Assembly: GCA_943846675.1 (NCBI GenBank) | Contig: OX044357.1 | Coordinates: forward strand, 1,302,001-1,366,000 | Source of the DNA: UBA987 sp002292105 | GTDB taxonomy: Bacteria > Bacteroidota > Bacteroidia > NS11-12g > UBA9320 | Direction of reading: 5' to 3' | Length of the DNA: 64,000 bases | Shown here: positions 60,509 through 64,000 of the stretch, one piece after another | Layout of the letters: each line of letters begins with the position of its first letter | Numbering within the stretch: the stretch's first letter is position 1 | The notes under the pieces: generated by a model | Told to the model about the DNA's origin: nothing | The model's input: the letters and a program-made list of their open reading frames with translations, nothing else | Databases searched by the model: none | Program-made: the position numbers and the translations under genes

Positions 60509-61152
60509 TTGACGCTAAACCTAGATACTGGGTTAAAATGTGCGACACTGAAAATACTCGACCTTAGGTTTTTTGTATCAGTCAGGTGTTGTTCTCCAAA
60601 CATGGCGGCCGATTCTATAGTAAACGAAATGGCTTTAGACAGTTGAACGGTTTTGCCGAGGCCTAGTTGTAAGCCAAATTCATTAAATGTGTACGCATTA
60701 TGATAAACGCCTTCCCACGGAGATATAATGGGGGAGAAAGTATTACGTCCTATGCTGTTATGTGAGGTCAATGAACCTGTCGTTGCATACCCATCAAGTA
60801 TAAGTACCCAAGACAACGTTTTTTTGGGCTTTAACGGGGCTTGAATGCCGACGCTATACATTCGACGTTCAGATAATTCGCTAAAATTTCCAAAAAAGCC
60901 AGTCGACTTCAAATATTTTCGATCCTTGGCGTACGCGAATCTCACATTTGCGTTTTGTTTCAAAGCAAACTGATACGTTAGACCGAGGGTTGGTGAAAAT
61001 CCAGTTTGTATGTTGCTAATGTCTCCAATTATACTTAGGTCTGTAAGACGTAAAAAGTTTACACCGACGGTATGTTTTGCAGTCTGACTCTTGAGAACAG
61101 AAGGAATACCTACAAGAAGAATGCAAATAAAAATGGAGAAGATTCGGTTCAT
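60493..61152 (-). CDS. Secreted small outer-membrane-barrel-like protein
   Basis: This is a 219-residue protein with a signal peptide (about 1-22, ending LKSQ). The remainder has alternating strands (TVGVNFLRLTDLSII, FALKQNANVRFAYAKDRKY, MYSVGIQAPLKPKKTLSWVL, NEFGLQLGLGKTVQLSKAIS) and ends FSVNYSLK, consistent with an eight- to ten-stranded outer-membrane barrel. No specific family is recognised. TACATTTG on the minus strand (61158-61165) ends 5 bases before the ATG. It is convergent with the glycosylase-family gene. Confidence 0.75.
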   Translation of the reverse strand: MNRIFSIFICILLVGIPSVLKSQTAKHTVGVNFLRLTDLSIIGDISNIQTGFSPTLGLTYQFALKQNANVRFAYAKDRKYLKSTGFFGNFSELSERRMYSVGIQAPLKPKKTLSWVLILDGYATTGSLTSHNSIGRNTFSPIISPWEGVYHNAYTFNEFGLQLGLGKTVQLSKAISFTIESAAMFGEQHLTDTKNLRSSIFSVAHFNPVSRFSVNYSLK

Positions 61153-61157
61153 TTTCT

Positions 61158-61165
61158 CAAATGTA
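61158..61165 (-). promoter_or_regulatory. Candidate -7 box 5 bases from the 61152 ATG
   Basis: TACATTTG on the minus strand is a perfect TAnnTTTG. If it is used, the transcript is nearly leaderless. Confidence 0.45.
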
Positions 61166-61170
61166 AAACT

Positions 61171-61905
61171 TTACCTCGTCAAAATGACGTAATCTTTAAG
61201 CAGTTGTTTTAGAAACGCGACGTGGTTTTTCTCCTTTCGCTTCAGATCTAGATTTGCCTCAAAAGCGCGACTCGTCTGACGAATCATATCGCCATAGGCA
61301 TCAATATTTGGATACTTCTGGTATCGGTTCAATAAACGCTTAACCGTTAGCATGTTTGTTTCTGTTGCACCAGTTACTTCAGGGTATACAGGTGTGTACG
61401 AAGTTGTACTTGTAATGCTTAAAATGTCTTTTAGGTTATATCCTGAGGTTTGCTTTTTCTTGACCAATATGGTGTCGGCAATCTTATCCCCAAGTCGTTG
61501 ACCTTTATCCGAAGTGCTAATTGAAATCATTCCAACCGCACCAGACGACGCCCAAATATCGATCCAACGTACGGCCCATCTCCGGAAGTAGTCAATAAAC
61601 TCTGGTTGCCCTCCATCAACCTTTATGACCTTAACACCCATAATCATTTTACCCAAAGTTTGACCTCGTAGGGCCATCTCAAATATTAATGTGTAAAACG
61701 AAAACCCAATGGTTAAAATGGTAAACACCCACCATTCGTCGCTTGAAGATTGAATTAACCAGTTTAAAATGATGCCAGCCAGTATCAAGAAACTGATTAT
61801 CATAATAATGAGGTCAATAATAAAACCCACAATCCGGTCCATTAAGGTGGCTAGTTTAACCTGTATAACCACATTTTGTGTGGTGGTAATTTCTATTGTC
61901 CGCAT
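61171..61905 (-). CDS. RDD-family membrane protein
   Basis: This is a 244-residue inner-membrane protein. The RDD domain (about 15-150) has MDRIVGFIIDLIIM, FEMALRGQTLGKMIMGVKVI and YFRRWAVRWIDIW, with three hydrophobic segments. The C-terminal 90 residues are hydrophilic (NRYQKYPNIDAYGDMIRQTS). RDD proteins of this type are encoded divergently from SpoIIM/DUF4129/MoxR/DUF58 clusters in Bacteroidota, as here. The biochemical role is unknown, and some relatives act in ion transport. The start is 31 bp from the divergent SpoIIM gene. Confidence 0.9.
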   Translation of the reverse strand: MRTIEITTTQNVVIQVKLATLMDRIVGFIIDLIIMIISFLILAGIILNWLIQSSSDEWWVFTILTIGFSFYTLIFEMALRGQTLGKMIMGVKVIKVDGGQPEFIDYFRRWAVRWIDIWASSGAVGMISISTSDKGQRLGDKIADTILVKKKQTSGYNLKDILSITSTTSYTPVYPEVTGATETNMLTVKRLLNRYQKYPNIDAYGDMIRQTSRAFEANLDLKRKEKNHVAFLKQLLKDYVILTR

Positions 61906-61936
61906 TAAAAAATTTAGCTACTTTTTCGGTCTCAAA

Positions 61937-63781
61937 ATGAAGGAATCCGAATTCATCGACCAAAATAAGAATAAGTGGATTGATTATGAAAAAATAATCA
62001 CCCAATCGGAAAATGATCCAGATGAATTAAGTGACGTTTTCATTCAAGTAACCGACGATTTAAGTCATAGTCGTTCGCATTACCCAAACCGTTCTGTTCG
62101 CGTCTACTTGAATGATTTGGCCAGCAAGATATTTGATAAGCTTGGCAAACGAAAACGTCTTGACTTTCAAGTGATTAAGGATTTTTATACCATTGAGGTT
62201 CCACAGCTCATGTATCTTGCCAGACGGGAAATGATTATTTCGTTTCTGGTGTTTATCCTGTCCATGGGAATTGGAATTTACTCTTCCATTAAAAACCCAG
62301 AATTTGCATCCGTTGTGCTTGGCGAATCGTATGTGGCGATGACCAAAGCAAACATCGAAAATGGTGATGCAATGGCTGTGTATACCGGTGGTTCAGGTAT
62401 CGAAGGGTTTTTAATGATTTTGGAGAACAATGCCAGGATTGATATCATGATGTTAGGCCTCGGTTTGTTTTTTAGTTTTGGCGCCATCTGGGTGTTGGTC
62501 AGAAACGGCATAATGGTAGGCGTTTTTCAATACTTTTTTGTCCAGCATGGCGGTTTCAAAGATTCTATACTCACCATTTGGCTACACGGTACAATCGAAA
62601 TATCGACCATTGGTTTGATGGGCGGTGTTGCGTTGTTGGCCGGCAAAGGACTTTTGTTTCCAGGAAATTATACCAGATACCAATCATGGCGTTTGAGTGC
62701 TGGAAATGCTGGGAAGCTATTGCTAATGGTTCTACCGTTTACCTTCGTTGCTGCTGTAATTGAAGGTTTTGTAACCCGTATGACGGGTATGCCTGACGCC
62801 ATAAAAGGAATCTTTATTCTCTTAAACTTGGCATTGGTCGTCATTTACTTTTTTGTATATCCGGCCATGATGCACAGAAGGCATGGAACCAATCCACATC
62901 ATGAGAAATTACGGAAAGACCATCCACCCAAAGTTATATCAGACAAAGAAATCAAGACGACATCGCAAATAATCACCGATTCATTTACGACGTATAAAAT
63001 GCAGTTCGGAAGAAACATCACCCTCTGCCTCATTGCAGGGTTGATATATCCAGTGTTACTCTATTTTAATTTTGATCGGTATTTTTTATTCCATTCTACG
63101 CCAGCCATGGAATGGCTGAACAATATCTTTTCGGTCACTAGGTCTAGTAGCTTGGGTAATACAGGTTTGCCGGAAACAACAGATTATCGCTTATTTACTG
63201 GGTTGTATTTTGCCCTCTGGACCATACTCATATTCGCCGTTAATGCATTGCATGCGTTTAAGTTTAAACTGAGAATTAAACATCTACCTCAATATTTGTT
63301 GGTGGTTGCCATTCTGGGGCTTGCCAGTTATTTGAGGTTTTATCTTAGTCCTGGATTCCCCTTGGCATATCTAACAAGTTATGGCAGTATGATTGCTATA
63401 GCGCTAGCCGTAACACTTTTGTTAACCGTGCATTACTATACCGGCAGCCAACAAACCATTATGACCTTGATTTTGGGGAAGGTGTTTCACTTTCTCATCT
63501 TGTGGCTCGCCGTTTCGGTACTCCTGTTTTTTGTCCAAATGCTGGTCCATTCTGGATTAACGGAATTGTCTATCTATGTATTAAACGACTTGTTGCCTTT
63601 TGAGGCAAATCAAAAAGAGAAAATTGCTATTGGTGCTCAAATCTGCTTGTATATGACGGTGGTTATGGCAACCATCCCATTCTATATGTATACGACTTAT
63701 TATATGGTACTTTCCTTAGTCGAAAAGTACGAGGCGATTCATCTTAAAAAGGAAGTGGAAGAAATTGTGGCCAATGCATAA
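61937..63781 (+). CDS. Stage II sporulation protein M-like (SpoIIM/DUF95) membrane protein
   Basis: This protein is about 614 residues from the ATG at 61937. Residues upstream of it in frame overlap the divergent gene and are not protein-like. A soluble N-terminus (MKESEFIDQNKNKWIDYEKI) is followed by the SpoIIM/DUF95 membrane region (LARREMIISFLVFILSMGIG, ENNARIDIMMLGLGLFFSFG, GTIEISTIGLMGGVALLAGKG), then a second multi-helix half of about 230 residues. Although named after a sporulation protein, in non-sporulating Bacteroidota it belongs to a cluster with RDD, DUF4129, MoxR and DUF58 genes of unknown envelope function. Confidence 0.9.
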   Translation: MKESEFIDQNKNKWIDYEKIITQSENDPDELSDVFIQVTDDLSHSRSHYPNRSVRVYLNDLASKIFDKLGKRKRLDFQVIKDFYTIEVPQLMYLARREMIISFLVFILSMGIGIYSSIKNPEFASVVLGESYVAMTKANIENGDAMAVYTGGSGIEGFLMILENNARIDIMMLGLGLFFSFGAIWVLVRNGIMVGVFQYFFVQHGGFKDSILTIWLHGTIEISTIGLMGGVALLAGKGLLFPGNYTRYQSWRLSAGNAGKLLLMVLPFTFVAAVIEGFVTRMTGMPDAIKGIFILLNLALVVIYFFVYPAMMHRRHGTNPHHEKLRKDHPPKVISDKEIKTTSQIITDSFTTYKMQFGRNITLCLIAGLIYPVLLYFNFDRYFLFHSTPAMEWLNNIFSVTRSSSLGNTGLPETTDYRLFTGLYFALWTILIFAVNALHAFKFKLRIKHLPQYLLVVAILGLASYLRFYLSPGFPLAYLTSYGSMIAIALAVTLLLTVHYYTGSQQTIMTLILGKVFHFLILWLAVSVLLFFVQMLVHSGLTELSIYVLNDLLPFEANQKEKIAIGAQICLYMTVVMATIPFYMYTTYYMVLSLVEKYEAIHLKKEVEEIVANA

Positions 63782-64000
63782 GCGGATACGAATCATACTG
63801 TGCATTTTGCTTTTCACACTTGCTGGAACATCAAGCGTGCAGGCCAACGAACTTGACAGTTCCACCTGGGTGAAGATGTCTGATAAGTATAATTACTCAC
63901 CACCTGAGGCAAAACAGAAAGAAGCAGAAAAACCAGAAAAGAAGGAAGAGCGGAAAGAGACTAAAGGACCAAATGGCGGCGGTTTTGATACCAATTTTAT
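63774..64000 (+). CDS. Start of a secreted, probably DUF4129-type protein, cut off by window edge
   Basis: An open frame starts at the ATG at 63774, overlapping the SpoIIM-like stop by 8 bp, and runs off the right edge. It has a signal peptide (IRIILCILLFTLAGTSSVQA), the segment STWVKMSDKYNYSPPE and a Lys/Glu-rich linker ending GGGFDTNF. The position directly after SpoIIM and the early charged linker fit a DUF4129 protein of the RDD-SpoIIM-DUF4129-MoxR cluster. The domain itself is outside the window, so that part is context. Confidence 0.75.
   Translation, partial: MHKRIRIILCILLFTLAGTSSVQANELDSSTWVKMSDKYNYSPPEAKQKEAEKPEKKEERKETKGPNGGGFDTNF

Noticed and set aside
61769..61936. SpoIIM-like protein extended upstream to 61769
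   Set aside because: The extension is antisense to the divergent RDD gene and covers its promoter. The protein-like part starts at the ATG at 61937.

Overview
The window is about 64 kb of a Bacteroidota chromosome, probably from a marine member. The evidence is a type IX secretion (T9SS) sorting domain, a TonB receptor with a carboxypeptidase-regulatory domain followed by a DUF4249 lipoprotein, many candidate -7 boxes of the form TAnnTTTG, almost no Shine-Dalgarno sequences, Na+-coupled carriers, and a gene set for laminarin-type beta-1,3/1,6-glucan. Genes are densely packed on both strands. No tRNA, rRNA, CRISPR array or insertion sequence was recognised.

Region 1 (1-7.9 kb, mostly minus strand) has a cut-off lipocalin-like lipoprotein, a small membrane protein, an ECF sigma-factor operon with two related small membrane proteins and a 47-residue His-rich peptide, a stand-alone GldM-N-like protein, an M3 peptidase, an AHSA1/SRPBCC protein, RNase HI and RibBA. 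Between the sigma-linked genes is a hairpin-rich repeat element followed by heptamer arrays and a tandem copy of a gene's 3' end.

Region 2 (8-21.6 kb) has a TonB receptor plus DUF4249 lipoprotein, a GT4 glycosyltransferase, small secreted proteins, MarC, a CAP-domain protein, a second TonB receptor, a second copy of the hairpin/heptamer element, an NhaC-type antiporter, an odd anchored barrel-like protein and a DUF1573 protein.

Region 3 (21.7-33.5 kb) is a one-carbon module (formate-THF ligase, FdhD, and a two-subunit Mo/W formate dehydrogenase of NAD type), then a basic helix-hairpin-helix protein, the TrkA/TrkH potassium system and QueA.

Region 4 (33.7-54.7 kb) is the most interesting part: a beta-glucan utilisation locus with no SusC/SusD pair. 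A divergent promoter region next to a Nudix-type regulator splits it. The leftward operon encodes a sugar-porter MFS carrier, a GH16 lipoprotein, a GH30 lipoprotein and a 1138-residue cytoplasmic phosphorylase resembling GH149. The rightward operon encodes the regulator, a clan GH-A enzyme, an SSS-type Na+ symporter, two outer-membrane barrel-like proteins I do not recognise, two carbohydrate-binding-like lipoproteins and a GH16-like lipoprotein. A T9SS-secreted protein with two tandem binding-like modules and a BadF-type sugar kinase flank it. The inferred flow is surface capture, endo-cleavage and debranching, uptake through unusual barrels, inner-membrane import, and phosphorolysis to glucose 1-phosphate.

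Region 5 (54.7-64 kb) has an HldE-type kinase, an aspartate-type aminotransferase, ClpB, a uracil-DNA-glycosylase-family protein, a barrel-like secreted protein, and the start of an RDD/SpoIIM/DUF4129-type cluster that runs off the window.
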